From NCBI RefSeq assembly GCF_022637555.1, contig NZ_CP093342.1, positions 2,852,001 through 2,916,000 of the forward strand: a DNA stretch of 64,000 nucleotides, given 5' to 3'. The translations under genes and the position numbers were made by a program. The stretch is from Microbacterium sp. H1-D42. Its GTDB lineage: Bacteria; Actinomycetota; Actinomycetes; Actinomycetales; Microbacteriaceae. This document shows positions 9,686-18,971 of this stretch, piece after piece. Each line of letters opens with the position of its first letter. The first letter of the stretch is position 1. The notes below the pieces were generated by a model. It had not been told where the DNA came from, made no database searches, and was given only the letters and a program-made list of their open reading frames with translations.

Positions 9686-11365
9686 TTACTTGGTGAGGAC
9701 GATGTCCGTGAAGACCTCGTCGTTCACCGGGCTGGCAGGGTAGCTCTTGACACGCGGGCTGAACGCCAGCGTCGGTGCCGGGTGAGCGATCGGCACGCCG
9801 GGGATGAACTCGGCGACCTGCTCGTTGATCTCCTCGTACAGCGGGGTCTGCTCGTCGAGGCTGGAGACGCCACGGGCATCCGTCAGCGCCTTGAACAGCT
9901 CGGGGTTGTCGAAGCCCCACTCCGCGCTCTTCTGTCCGAAGAAGACGCCGACGAAGTTGTCGGTGTCGTTGTAGTCGCCGGTCCAGCCGAGAAGGTGGAT
10001 GCCGTGGTTGGGCGTTCCAGTGATCTTCTCGAGGTAGTCAGGGCTCCACGCGTCGGTCTGGGGCGTGATCTTCACGCCGACCTCCTCGAGCTGCTTCGCC
10101 AGCACGGTGAAGATCTGCTCGGGGTCCGGCATGTAGGGGCGCGAGACGTTGACGGGGTAGTTGAACGTCAGCGCGAGCGGCTTGTCAGCCGTGTAGCCGG
10201 CCTCTTCGAGCAGCGACTTCGCCTTGGCGGCGTCGTAGTCGTAGGTGGTGACGTCCTTGTTGTAGCCGTTGACCACCGGCGGCACGAACTGCGTGGCCTT
10301 CTCGGTTCCCTCCGGCAGGACCTGCTTGATCAGCGCGTCCTTGTCGACCGCGTACGACAGGGCCTGGCGGACTTTGATGTCCTGCAGCTCGGGGACCGCC
10401 TGGTTGAAGGCGAGGTAGAGGATAGTGAACGGTGCGCGAGGGACCATCGTGAAGCCGTCGTCGGCGAGCGCCTGGGTGTCGGCGGGGCCGACCAGGTCGT
10501 AGCCGTCGATGTCGCCGGCCTCGAGGGCCTGGCGGCGTGCGGTCGGGTCGCCGATGATGCGGAAGATGATCTCCTCGATCTGGCCCTGCTCGCCCCAGTA
10601 GTCGCCGTAGGCCTTCAGGGTGACGTTCTCACCCGGTGCCCACGAGTCGAACTGGAACGGACCGGTGCCGACGGGGTGACCCTTGGCGTACTCGGAGAGC
10701 GTGGGCGCTTCGGCGGTGCCGCCGACCTCGTCCGCCTTGAACTCCTGCAACGCCGAGGGGCTCTGCATCGAGAAGGCGGGCAGGGAGAGGGATGCCACGA
10801 AGCCGGCGAACGGCTTGTTCAGCTCGATCGTGACCTTGTCATCGCCGTCGGGCGTGCACGACTTGTACACGGCGTCAGCGGCGTTCGACGAGTAGCCCTT
10901 GAAGAGCTTGTTGTAGTAGTAGCCGACGGCCTCGGAGGCCAGCAGGCCGGTCCAGTTGTACCAGCGCTCGAAGTTGAAGCACACGGCCTCGGCGTTGAAC
11001 GGCGTGCCGTCGTGGAAGGTCACGCCCGTCTTCAGGTTGAAGGTGTGCGACATGCCGTCCTCGGACGACTCCCACTTCTCCGCGAGCAGCGGTGCGGGGT
11101 CGGCGGTGCCGGGCTTGGTGCCGACGAGGCCCTCGAAGACCTGGCGGGAGACCCGGAAGGTCTCGCCGTCCTGGGCGACCGACGGGTCGAGGCCCTGAGG
11201 GTCGGACGACGCGGCGAACACGAACGTCGTGTCGACGTCAGCGGCGGCGTCGCCGCCCTTGCTGTCATCGCGCTCGCTCGCGACGCAGCCCGTCAGCAGC
11301 ATGGCTGCGACAGCGGCGCCGGCGGCGAGGGTGAGACCTCGCCTGCGCAGGGGACTGTGGGTCAT
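9686..11365 (-). CDS. Peptide-binding lipoprotein of ABC importer (SBP_bac_5 / OppA family)
   Basis: Extracytoplasmic substrate-binding protein of 559 residues, the usual size of the peptide-binding family. The start chosen is ATG at 11363-11365 because AGAGAGG lies seven nt upstream; an in-frame ATG nine codons earlier has no such site. A signal peptide with Arg residues at 7-9 ends in the lipobox LLTGC with Cys27 as lipid anchor. The mature part has the family pattern of a leaving-group region followed by KPGTADPAPLLAEKW-like and VTFHDGTPFNAEAV-like motifs. It is the first gene of the operon and is preceded by a good promoter at 11438-11466. Confidence 0.93.
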   Translation of the reverse strand: MTHSPLRRRGLTLAAGAAVAAMLLTGCVASERDDSKGGDAAADVDTTFVFAASSDPQGLDPSVAQDGETFRVSRQVFEGLVGTKPGTADPAPLLAEKWESSEDGMSHTFNLKTGVTFHDGTPFNAEAVCFNFERWYNWTGLLASEAVGYYYNKLFKGYSSNAADAVYKSCTPDGDDKVTIELNKPFAGFVASLSLPAFSMQSPSALQEFKADEVGGTAEAPTLSEYAKGHPVGTGPFQFDSWAPGENVTLKAYGDYWGEQGQIEEIIFRIIGDPTARRQALEAGDIDGYDLVGPADTQALADDGFTMVPRAPFTILYLAFNQAVPELQDIKVRQALSYAVDKDALIKQVLPEGTEKATQFVPPVVNGYNKDVTTYDYDAAKAKSLLEEAGYTADKPLALTFNYPVNVSRPYMPDPEQIFTVLAKQLEEVGVKITPQTDAWSPDYLEKITGTPNHGIHLLGWTGDYNDTDNFVGVFFGQKSAEWGFDNPELFKALTDARGVSSLDEQTPLYEEINEQVAEFIPGVPIAHPAPTLAFSPRVKSYPASPVNDEVFTDIVLTK

Positions 11366-11437
11366 GATGAACCTCTCTTGTGAACGCGTCATTGCGTGGA
11401 CCGGATGCTGCCTTGCATCCGCACACGTGATGCTCCG

Positions 11438-11466
11438 ACGCTACCCACGCCCAGAACGGATTCCAA
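11438..11466 (-). promoter_or_regulatory. Promoter of the peptide importer operon
   Basis: Minus-strand TTGGAA (11461-11466) and TAGCGT (11438-11443) with 17 bp between them. The predicted leader of about 65 nt contains a small hairpin with arms CGGATGC and GCATCCG (11402-11421) before the Shine-Dalgarno site. Confidence 0.55.
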
Positions 11467-11559
11467 ACTCCGCGAGGTCTCGATCCGGTATCGGCTTCAA
11501 CGGGCATCCGACGACCCTTTCCAGGCCGCGCCGGGACGAGCGCTGTAGTGTCGGTGCCC

Positions 11560-12777
11560 ATGACGCGCTCTCCCCTGGCCCGACACGCGCCGCAGCACAC
11601 GCCGACGGCGGCCGGCTCGCTGCTGCGGATGCTCGGTATCGGGCTGGCCGTGCTCACCGTCTCGGCCGTCGCGGTCGTCGGCTTCATCGCCTTCGATCTG
11701 TTCGGCCGGGTGGCAGATGACGCCGTCACGCTGGAGGATGCGCCCTCGGTCGCGCCGCCGTCGCTTGGCGAGTACCCGGGCGAGTTCGCGATCCTCCTGG
11801 TCGGCACCGACGAGTGCGGTGCCGTGTCCACCGAGAAGCTCGGCGAGCGCTGCATCGGCGAGGAGGGCATCCGCAACGATGTGAACCTGCTCGTGCACGT
11901 CTCGGCGGCTCCCCGCAAGGTGACCGTGGTCTCGCTGCCGCGCGACCTCATGTTCGAGGTGCCCGAATGCACGCGTGAGGACGGCACGGTGGCATCCGCG
12001 ATGGACAAGGCGCCGATCAACAGCGTCTACCAGCACGCCGGGCTGTCGTGCGTGGCCAAGACCGTGACCGAACTGAGCGATGTGCCCATCGGGTACGCCG
12101 CGAAGCTGAGCTTCGACGGGGTGATGAAGATCACCGATGCCATCGGCGGGGTTCCGGTCTGCATCGGCGAGGGCGGGCTGCACGACAAGGAGACCGCCCT
12201 GGACTGGCCGCCAGGCATCCGCACGATCTCGGGCTACGAAGCGCTGCAGTTCATCCGCGTGCGCAAGGGCATCGGCGACGGCAGCGACCTGGCGCGCATC
12301 TCGAACCAGCAGCAGTACATGTCGCGACTGGCGAAGAAGGTGCTCAGCAGCGAGACGCTCACCGACATCCCCACCGTGATGCGGCTGGCCAGTGTGATCG
12401 CCGACAACGTCGACCCCAGCGACAAGCTCGCCGACCCGGTGCGGATGGCGCAGCTGGCGCTCGCACTGAAGGATGTGCCTTTCGAGGACTTCGTCTTCCT
12501 GCAGTACCCCACCCTGGATGACCCGGCGGACTCGGGACGGGTGGTGCCGAACACGGCGGCGGCAGCGCCGATGTGGGAGGCCATCATCGCCGGGCAGTCG
12601 ATGCAGATCACAGGCAAGGCCAGCAACCACGGCGGGGTGACGGCAGAGGAGTCTCCGACGCCTGGGCCCACGCCGTCGGGTTCGCCGTCGCCGTCCGTAT
12701 CGACGACGCCCGACGAGACAGTGCTCTCCGACCAGATCAGTGGCGTCGACCTGAACCAGGAGACCTGCACTGGCTGA
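11560..12777 (+). CDS. LCP (LytR-CpsA-Psr) family cell-wall glycopolymer transferase
   Basis: Membrane-anchored enzyme of 405 residues that attaches glycopolymers to peptidoglycan. One membrane segment lies at about residues 20-45, followed by the extracytoplasmic LCP domain. The family's conserved charged residues are visible: the IRNDVNLLVH stretch, SLPRDLMFEVP, and the FIRVRKGIGDGSDLARISNQQ stretch that binds the pyrophosphate of the lipid donor. The tail is Pro/Ser/Thr-rich. An in-frame GTG at 11548 is rejected because it lies inside the likely -10 hexamer TAGTGT (11546-11551), which places ATG 11560 as an almost leaderless start. Confidence 0.9.
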   Translation: MTRSPLARHAPQHTPTAAGSLLRMLGIGLAVLTVSAVAVVGFIAFDLFGRVADDAVTLEDAPSVAPPSLGEYPGEFAILLVGTDECGAVSTEKLGERCIGEEGIRNDVNLLVHVSAAPRKVTVVSLPRDLMFEVPECTREDGTVASAMDKAPINSVYQHAGLSCVAKTVTELSDVPIGYAAKLSFDGVMKITDAIGGVPVCIGEGGLHDKETALDWPPGIRTISGYEALQFIRVRKGIGDGSDLARISNQQQYMSRLAKKVLSSETLTDIPTVMRLASVIADNVDPSDKLADPVRMAQLALALKDVPFEDFVFLQYPTLDDPADSGRVVPNTAAAAPMWEAIIAGQSMQITGKASNHGGVTAEESPTPGPTPSGSPSPSVSTTPDETVLSDQISGVDLNQETCTG

Positions 12778-12812
12778 TCGGGGTCGGCTGCGGGCTGAGT
12801 AGGCTCGATTCC

Positions 12813-13682
12813 ATGGGCAGAGCACGCGGGCGCGACATCGAGAACCCGCAGGTGCGGCTCGATCACGGTGGGGTCGCCGAGATCGCCGCGTCCGAGTTCA
12901 CGAACGGATTCGAGCTGATCGTCGACGGCACCCCGCAGTCGCACGTGGATCTCGACGATCCGACGCACCTGCACTTCGAGTACATCGTGCGGATGGGCGC
13001 TGTCATCGATCAGCTCGGCGCTGCCGCATCCAGCCCGCTCAGCGTCGTGCATCTGGGGGCGGGCGCCCTCACGATCCCGCGCTACATCGATGCGACCAGA
13101 CCTGGATCCCGCCAGCAGGTGATCGAGCTGGAGGGCCCGCTGGTGACGCTCGTGCGCGAGCACCTGCCGCTGCCGCGCGGAGCTGCCATCCGCATCCGCA
13201 TCGGGGACGCGCGAGAGGGGCTGCACCGCCTGCCTCCGGCGCTGACCGGCCACTGCGACCTCGTCGTCTCGGACGTGTTCTCCGGTGCGCAGACGCCCGC
13301 GCATCTGACCAGTCTCGAGTTCTACCGCGAGATCGCCGCGCTGCTGGCCCCGACCGGCGTGCTGCTGGTGAATGTCGCCGACGGACCTGGCCTCGCCTTC
13401 GCACGCCGGCAGGTAGCGACCGTGTCGACCGTGTTCCCCGAGGTGGCCCTGCTCGCCGACACGCAGGTGCTGAAGGGTCGCCGGTTCGGCAACCTCGTGC
13501 TGGTCGCGTCGGCCACGGCGCTGCCGACCGAATGGCTGCCGAGGATGCTGGCCGCAGGCCCCCACCCAGCCAAGATCGCCCAGGGCGAGGAGGTCGCGGC
13601 CTTCGCCCGCGGAGCGGCGATCGTGACGGACGCGGATGCGGTGGCATCCCCGCGGCCGGATGCCGGACTGTTCCTGCGCTGA
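12813..13682 (+). CDS. Spermidine synthase-like methyltransferase-fold protein
   Basis: Protein of 289 residues with the Rossmann fold of spermidine synthases. The nucleotide-binding glycine loop VVHLGAGALT, the acidic residue after strand 2 (QVIELEGP), the GDAREGL motif and the catalytic-site-like VVSDVFSGAQTP are visible. It lacks the N-terminal membrane part of the fused MFS/spermidine synthase proteins it resembles. ATG 12813 is preceded by TAGGCT seven nt upstream and no Shine-Dalgarno site, so the message is probably leaderless. True aminopropyl transfer is not proven; many actinobacterial members have unknown substrates. Confidence 0.75.
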   Translation: MGRARGRDIENPQVRLDHGGVAEIAASEFTNGFELIVDGTPQSHVDLDDPTHLHFEYIVRMGAVIDQLGAAASSPLSVVHLGAGALTIPRYIDATRPGSRQQVIELEGPLVTLVREHLPLPRGAAIRIRIGDAREGLHRLPPALTGHCDLVVSDVFSGAQTPAHLTSLEFYREIAALLAPTGVLLVNVADGPGLAFARRQVATVSTVFPEVALLADTQVLKGRRFGNLVLVASATALPTEWLPRMLAAGPHPAKIAQGEEVAAFARGAAIVTDADAVASPRPDAGLFLR

Positions 13683-13789
13683 GCGGACTCTTCCTGCGGG
13701 CTGGGCTTGGGGTTTGCGGGGCGTGCCTCAGCCCGTTCGGGGCTCGGCGGGGCAGACTGGGATGACGGTCGCGGAGAGGAGCCATCGTC

Positions 13790-14320
13790 GTGAATTTGAT
13801 CCGGGGATACGATCCCGAGACGCTTCGTGAACTGGTCGATCAGCGCGAGTGCCTGATGCGCCTGGAAGAGATCGAGAACCAGCGCAGCCTGCCCGTGCTG
13901 CTGGAGCGCGTGTGGCTGCTGAAGGTGCTCGATCGCCTCGACGAGGCTCTGGTGCTGGCAGAGGAAGCCGTGCGCCAGGCGCGCATGGCAGGCACCCGCA
14001 AGGACCTGCTGCGGGCCCGCGTGCTGCACGCCACCGTGCTGCAGAACCGCGGTGCGCACGCCGCCGCCGCGCAGGAGCTCACCACGTGCGCGCACGAGGC
14101 CGAGGGACAGGGCTGGGCCGGCATCGCCGCGTTCGCCTACCAGCACCACGGCAAGAACGCCTACGAAGCCGGCGACTTCGATGAGGCGCGCACCAGCTTC
14201 AAGCAGTCGCTGTTCCTGCGCCGCTCCGCCGGCGCCGACGACACCGAACTCGAGAAGGCGCTGCGCGCCATCGAGGCCGCCGAGCGGCGCAGCGCCGCGA
14301 ATCCCGGCGTTCTGGTCTGA
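13790..14320 (+). CDS. TPR-like helical protein, unknown function
   Basis: A 176-residue all-helical protein. The start is GTG 13790 with GAGAGGAG nine nt upstream. Helix pairs with tetratricopeptide-like spacing run through residues 30-160, for example the stretches around LDEALVLAEEAVRQAR and AGDFDEARTSFKQSLFLR. Such folds act as protein-binding scaffolds; the partner is unknown. There is no signal peptide or membrane segment, so it should be cytoplasmic. It sits between a spermidine-synthase-like gene and a SprT-like gene, neither of which suggests a specific role. Confidence 0.75.
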   Translation: MNLIRGYDPETLRELVDQRECLMRLEEIENQRSLPVLLERVWLLKVLDRLDEALVLAEEAVRQARMAGTRKDLLRARVLHATVLQNRGAHAAAAQELTTCAHEAEGQGWAGIAAFAYQHHGKNAYEAGDFDEARTSFKQSLFLRRSAGADDTELEKALRAIEAAERRSAANPGVLV

Positions 14321-14391
14321 CTGGTTGGCCGGTTCCCGAGCGCACGCGAGCCGAGGTGCCCGATGTCGGTCGGGGGTTCTAATCTGATCTC

Positions 14392-14880
14392 ATGGCCGAT
14401 CTGAAGCGCGTGCGGGTCTGGGGCGAGGCGCTGATCAGCATGCACCTCGACGACTCGTGGACGTTCGAATTCGACCATGCCAAGCGCCGTGCCGGCCTGT
14501 GCGACTACCAGCGCAAGCGCATCACCGTCTCGCGATATCTGGCTGCCCGCTTCGACGATGACGAGATCCACCAGACGCTGCTGCATGAAGTGGCGCACGC
14601 GATCGCAGGGCACACCGCCGCGCACGGGCCGGAGTGGAAGCGCGTCGCGCGAGACCTCGGCTACATCGGCGGCACGACGCACCACGGAGAGACTGCGACC
14701 GAGCTGGCGCCGTGGATCGGACAGTGCCCGTCCGGGCATGTCGCCTATCGGCATCGGCGCCCCGCACGGGAGACGTCCTGCGCCAAGTGCTCGCGGCGCT
14801 TCGACCGCCGCTACCTGTTCGAGTGGCGCCGCCGCGAGATCACCGCGGCGGATCGACGCGCCGCTCAGCTGCCGCGCTGA
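14392..14880 (+). CDS. SprT-like zinc metalloprotease-fold protein
   Basis: A 162-residue protein with the zincin motif HEVAHAIAGH (His65, Glu66, His69) of the SprT/Spartan family, a putative third ligand nearby, and a C-terminal zinc-ribbon-like set of cysteines (Cys112, Cys130, Cys133). This is the domain order of bacterial SprT-like proteins. In eukaryotes the family degrades DNA-protein crosslinks; the bacterial substrate is not known. ATG 14392 lies six nt after TAATCT (14380-14385) and has no Shine-Dalgarno site, so it is probably leaderless. Convergent with the next gene, with a gap of only 6 nt. Confidence 0.87.
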   Translation: MADLKRVRVWGEALISMHLDDSWTFEFDHAKRRAGLCDYQRKRITVSRYLAARFDDDEIHQTLLHEVAHAIAGHTAAHGPEWKRVARDLGYIGGTTHHGETATELAPWIGQCPSGHVAYRHRRPARETSCAKCSRRFDRRYLFEWRRREITAADRRAAQLPR

Positions 14881-14886
14881 TCGGGT

Positions 14887-15327
14887 TCAGGAAGGCGTGC
14901 CGGAGTCGCTGTCAGTGTGGTCGGGCTCAGAACCCGAATCGTCCGTGCCAGACTCGTCGGACTCCGCCGGGACGCGGTAGCGGCGCACCAGCAGCGCGAT
15001 CAGGCGCCAACCCAGCAGGAACGCCCCGAGCACGAGGGTCGCGACGATGATGAACGGGGTCTCGGCCGTGTCACCGCTCGCGATGCGCAGCAGCATCCCA
15101 CCGGCCACGGTGACGACCCACACGATCAGCCCCCAGCCCAGCGACCACGGGCGCCGAGGACGCGACGGCACGAGAGCGGCGACCAGGTGCCCGACGACGA
15201 GCGCCACCAGGAAGGGCCACGCCGTGATGAGGAAGCCCAGCGGGTCCTCGTTGTGCGAGGCGCGGCCGATGGCGGCGAAGATCAGCACCAGGACGGCGTC
15301 GACGATGAGCGCGGGGAGGTACCTCAT
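14887..15327 (-). CDS. DUF3054 family membrane protein
   Basis: A 146-residue integral membrane protein with four hydrophobic segments at about residues 5-22, 33-52, 64-82 and 92-112, and an acidic Asp/Ser-rich tail. The first segment, with VDAVLVLIFAAIGRASH, matches the conserved start of DUF3054 proteins found widely in actinobacteria; their function is unknown. The start ATG is preceded six nt upstream by TAGGGT on the minus strand, a leaderless arrangement. Confidence 0.8.
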   Translation of the reverse strand: MRYLPALIVDAVLVLIFAAIGRASHNEDPLGFLITAWPFLVALVVGHLVAALVPSRPRRPWSLGWGLIVWVVTVAGGMLLRIASGDTAETPFIIVATLVLGAFLLGWRLIALLVRRYRVPAESDESGTDDSGSEPDHTDSDSGTPS

Positions 15328-15373
15328 GCTCCGACCCTATGCGCACCGCCGCCTGAGCGTCGACGGCGCGCGG

Positions 15374-16033
15374 TCAGGCGAACGGCTCGAACGTGCCGGC
15401 GCGCAGCACGGGGACGGTGTCGGTGGCATCCAACTCGGCGCACTCCTCGACTGCAGCAGGGCGGATGCCGTCTGCCAGCATCCGATCCGTCGAGACCACC
15501 CCGTCTGCGAGCTCGCGACCCGACCCGCTGCCGATCAGCAGGTGCCGCAGTCCGCGGCGCAGCGCGCGGAACGACTCGGCGGCGGCCGCCGCCTCCGGCG
15601 AGGAGTGGTCGATGCCGAGATCGGTCAGTGCGGCGATGACCGCTCCTGCGCCGAGCTGATCCTCGACTGCGAAGCGCAATCGGCTCTCCGAAGTGAGCTC
15701 CCCCGCCGCGATGACGCTGACCGAGGTGCGATCGCCTCTGCGCTCCTGCAGCGTCATCACGGCGCGCGCCGTCGCCGCGGCGTTCCGGATGCCGCCGAGC
15801 AGCACCACCGGCCCTGCGCCGACGCGTGAGGCGGCCGCGGCGACGGCGGCGCCATTGGTCGACCAGAGCCGTGCGCGCTCCAGCGCGACGGGCTGCTCGG
15901 CGACAGCATCCGCCATCGTCGATGAGAACCGCAGCACGTCCACCGCGACGATGACGTCGGCGGGCTCGAGTCTGGCGAGGCCGTCGACGCCCCACTCGAA
16001 GCGGACCTGGTACGACGACTGGGTGAACGGCAT
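15374..16033 (-). CDS. 2-phosphosulfolactate phosphatase family protein (ComB-like)
   Basis: A 219-residue member of the ComB family, which removes phosphate from 2-phosphosulfolactate in methanogen coenzyme M synthesis. The family's active-site stretch DVLRFSSTM, the LLGGIRNAAA region and the SVIAAGE strand are visible. Coenzyme M is not expected in an actinobacterium, and no ComA or ComC homologue is nearby, so the real substrate is probably another phosphate ester. ATG 16033 is six nt downstream of TAGGCT, which suggests a leaderless message. Confidence 0.82.
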   Translation of the reverse strand: MPFTQSSYQVRFEWGVDGLARLEPADVIVAVDVLRFSSTMADAVAEQPVALERARLWSTNGAAVAAAASRVGAGPVVLLGGIRNAAATARAVMTLQERRGDRTSVSVIAAGELTSESRLRFAVEDQLGAGAVIAALTDLGIDHSSPEAAAAAESFRALRRGLRHLLIGSGSGRELADGVVSTDRMLADGIRPAAVEECAELDATDTVPVLRAGTFEPFA

Positions 16034-16080
16034 CCGCTCAGCCTAATTCCGCCGCGTCCGCCACCCCTCCCAGGAACGGA

Positions 16081-17558
16081 TCAGTCGGCGGCGAGCGCCT
16101 CGACCGGGGCGACCCTGGTCGCGAGCCGGGTCGGGGTGACAGCGGCGACGATGGTGAGGACGGCGGTGGATGCCACGATGATGGCCACTGGCAGCCACGG
16201 CACGGCCGGATACACGAACCCGGCCGGCTCGAAGTCGGGCAGCACCGGCACCGAGCCGAGCAGCGACTGCGCAGCGACCCAGCCGTAGACGATGCCGAGC
16301 AGCAGCCCGGTCAGTGTCGCGGCGACCGTGACGTGCACGGCTTCCAGCAGCACCATCGTGCGCACCTGCCCGCCGGTGAGTCCGATCGCTCGCAGCAGGC
16401 CGAGCTCACGCCGACGCTGCACGACTCCGATCGTCAGCAGATTCACCAGGCCGACGGCGGCGATCACTCCCGAGACGGCGACGAGCACCATCATCACCGC
16501 GGCGAAGCCGTCGAGAACGGCGAACATCCCCTCCGCCTGTGCGGTGTCGTCGAGCTGGCGCCCGAGCAGCACCTTCGTCGACTCCAGGGCGACGGCGAAC
16601 ATCGTCACCAGGGTCACACCCATCACCACACCGATCGCCATGCGGCTGGAGCGCTCCGGGTACCTCAGGGCGTTCTCGGCGGCCAGGCGCGCCGTCGCCG
16701 ATCGGCCGAACATGCGACCGACCAGGCGCAGCACCGGCGGCATCACCATCACAGCGCCAAGGGCGAGCCCGGTGAACGAGAGCACTCCGCCCGCGAACGC
16801 GATCACAACGCCGAGCGGCGAGACGAGCCCGACCATGACGCCGAAAGCCAGCAGCGCGGCACCGAGGATCAGCAGGATCAGCGCGCCGACGTGGCGCCCC
16901 CGGCGGGTGGCGACGTCGTCGAGTGCGCGTTCGACCGATCCGCCGAGCGCCTGCAGCGGGGTGACCGTCAGAACCCGGCGCGAGCCGATCCAGGCGGCAA
17001 GCCACGTGGTCAGGGCGACGCCGACCACCGGCAGCATCAGCGCCGGCTGCACCAGGCTGAACTGTTCGGGGGCGCCGGGCAGGAAGCGGTTCGCCAGCAG
17101 CATCCCGACGCCCGCGGACACCAGCCCGATGACGAGTCCTGCTCCGGCGCCGATCACGCCGACGACGAACCCCTGCCCAGAGACCTCGGAGCGCTGGGAT
17201 CGCGCTGAGGCCCCGATCAGCCGCATCAGCGCGATGCGCCTGGTGCGCCCGGCGATGATCGTCGAGAACGTGTTGGCCGTGACGATCGCGGCGACGTACA
17301 TCGCCACCCCGGTGAGCAGGACCGACAGGATCGCGACCACGAGTGCGAGCGTCTCGCTGTCGCCGATGAACGGATCGGCCACCAGGAACGAGCCGATGTA
17401 GGCGGTCACCTCGACGAGGATGACGCCGAATGCGGCGGCGAGTCCGGAGACGAGGATGCTGGCCCCCATGCCCCGCTCGCGCAGCCAGCCGAGTCGTGGC
17501 GCCCGAGGCCGCTCAAGGTCGACCCGCGAGACGACAGGGGGCGCGCCGACGACGGCGG

Positions 17559-17562
<4 letters not shown>
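16081..17562 (-). CDS. ABC transporter permease, FtsX/MacB-like (two FtsX domains)
   Basis: A 493-residue membrane protein with two FtsX-type permease domains, each a membrane helix followed by a cluster of three. The first domain has the [21 protein letters not shown] coupling region and the second [22 protein letters not shown], the two hallmark cytoplasmic loops that contact the ATPase. The large periplasmic domain of MacB is absent, as in the actinobacterial FtsX-like exporters. The start overlaps the stop of its ATPase gene by 4 nt. Likely role: export of, or resistance to, a lipid-like or antimicrobial compound; the substrate is unknown. Confidence 0.88.
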
Positions 17563-18320
<758 letters not shown>

Positions 18321-18429
18321 GCCTTCGACGCTATTCGCGGGGTGTGCCCCGCCACATCGCCCCGGCGGCGCATCCCGCGTACATCGCCAGGATGATCTCA
18401 CCGGGTGATGGTCATCCGACCCCGCGCGT

Positions 18430-18900
18430 TCAGACCCAGGCGTGCGTCGATACGCCCACGAGGTTCCAGGCGTTGATCGTGACGATCAGCGCGACGAGCG
18501 CGCCGAGCTCTTCGGGAGAGAACAGCTGCGCGGCGGCGGCCCAGTCCGCGTCGGGCACGTGGGTCTCGGATGCCCGTGTGATGCTCTCGGTGACGGTGAG
18601 CGCCGCCCTCTCGCGGGCGGTGAACAGCGAGGACTCTCGCCAGACCGCGACCGCGGCGATCCGCGCCGCCGTGTCACCTGCCTTGACCGCGTCGGTGGAG
18701 TGCAGCTCGACGCAGTAGCTGCAACCGTTGAGCTGCGAGGCCCGCATGCGCACGAGCTCGCGCAGCCGAGCGTCGAAGCGCACGGCATCCAGCTCGCGCA
18801 CCATCGCATTGTCGAGGTGGGCGAGCGCCTTCGCGAAGTGCGGCGCGACTGTGTCGATGTCGAGACGCACAAGAACGGGGACTGGCTGATCGTTGGTCAT
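18430..18900 (-). CDS. Carboxymuconolactone decarboxylase / AhpD-like protein
   Basis: A 156-residue all-helical protein with the AhpD-type redox motif NGCSYCVELH (Cys60, Cys63, His67), as found in the alkylhydroperoxidase-like core of the family. These proteins either decarboxylate gamma-carboxymuconolactone or act as small peroxidases; the CxxC with the following His favours the redox type. Divergent from a LysR gene with a 71 bp spacer, so the LysR protein is its probable regulator. The start is taken at ATG 18898-18900. Confidence 0.85.
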   Translation of the reverse strand: MTNDQPVPVLVRLDIDTVAPHFAKALAHLDNAMVRELDAVRFDARLRELVRMRASQLNGCSYCVELHSTDAVKAGDTAARIAAVAVWRESSLFTARERAALTVTESITRASETHVPDADWAAAAQLFSPEELGALVALIVTINAWNLVGVSTHAWV

Positions 18901-18948
18901 GTCTTCAGCATCCGACTGCAGCCACCCATCTGTCCAACAGTTGACGCC

Positions 18949-18961
18949 GATGAGTATCATC
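18949..18961. promoter_or_regulatory. Palindrome in the LysR/AhpD-like divergent spacer
   Basis: GATGA-GTA-TCATC, a perfect 5 bp dyad eleven nt upstream of the LysR start, containing the -10-like hexamer TATCAT. A second short dyad, CTGT-CCA-ACAG, lies 10 nt further upstream. Position fits LysR autoregulation, but no binding site is proven. Confidence 0.35.
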
Positions 18962-18971
18962 TGTTCTGAAT

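Noticed and set aside
9005..11383. 792-codon open frame antisense to the peptide importer genes
   Set aside because: It spans two genes and their spacer on the opposite strand, as expected for a mirror frame.
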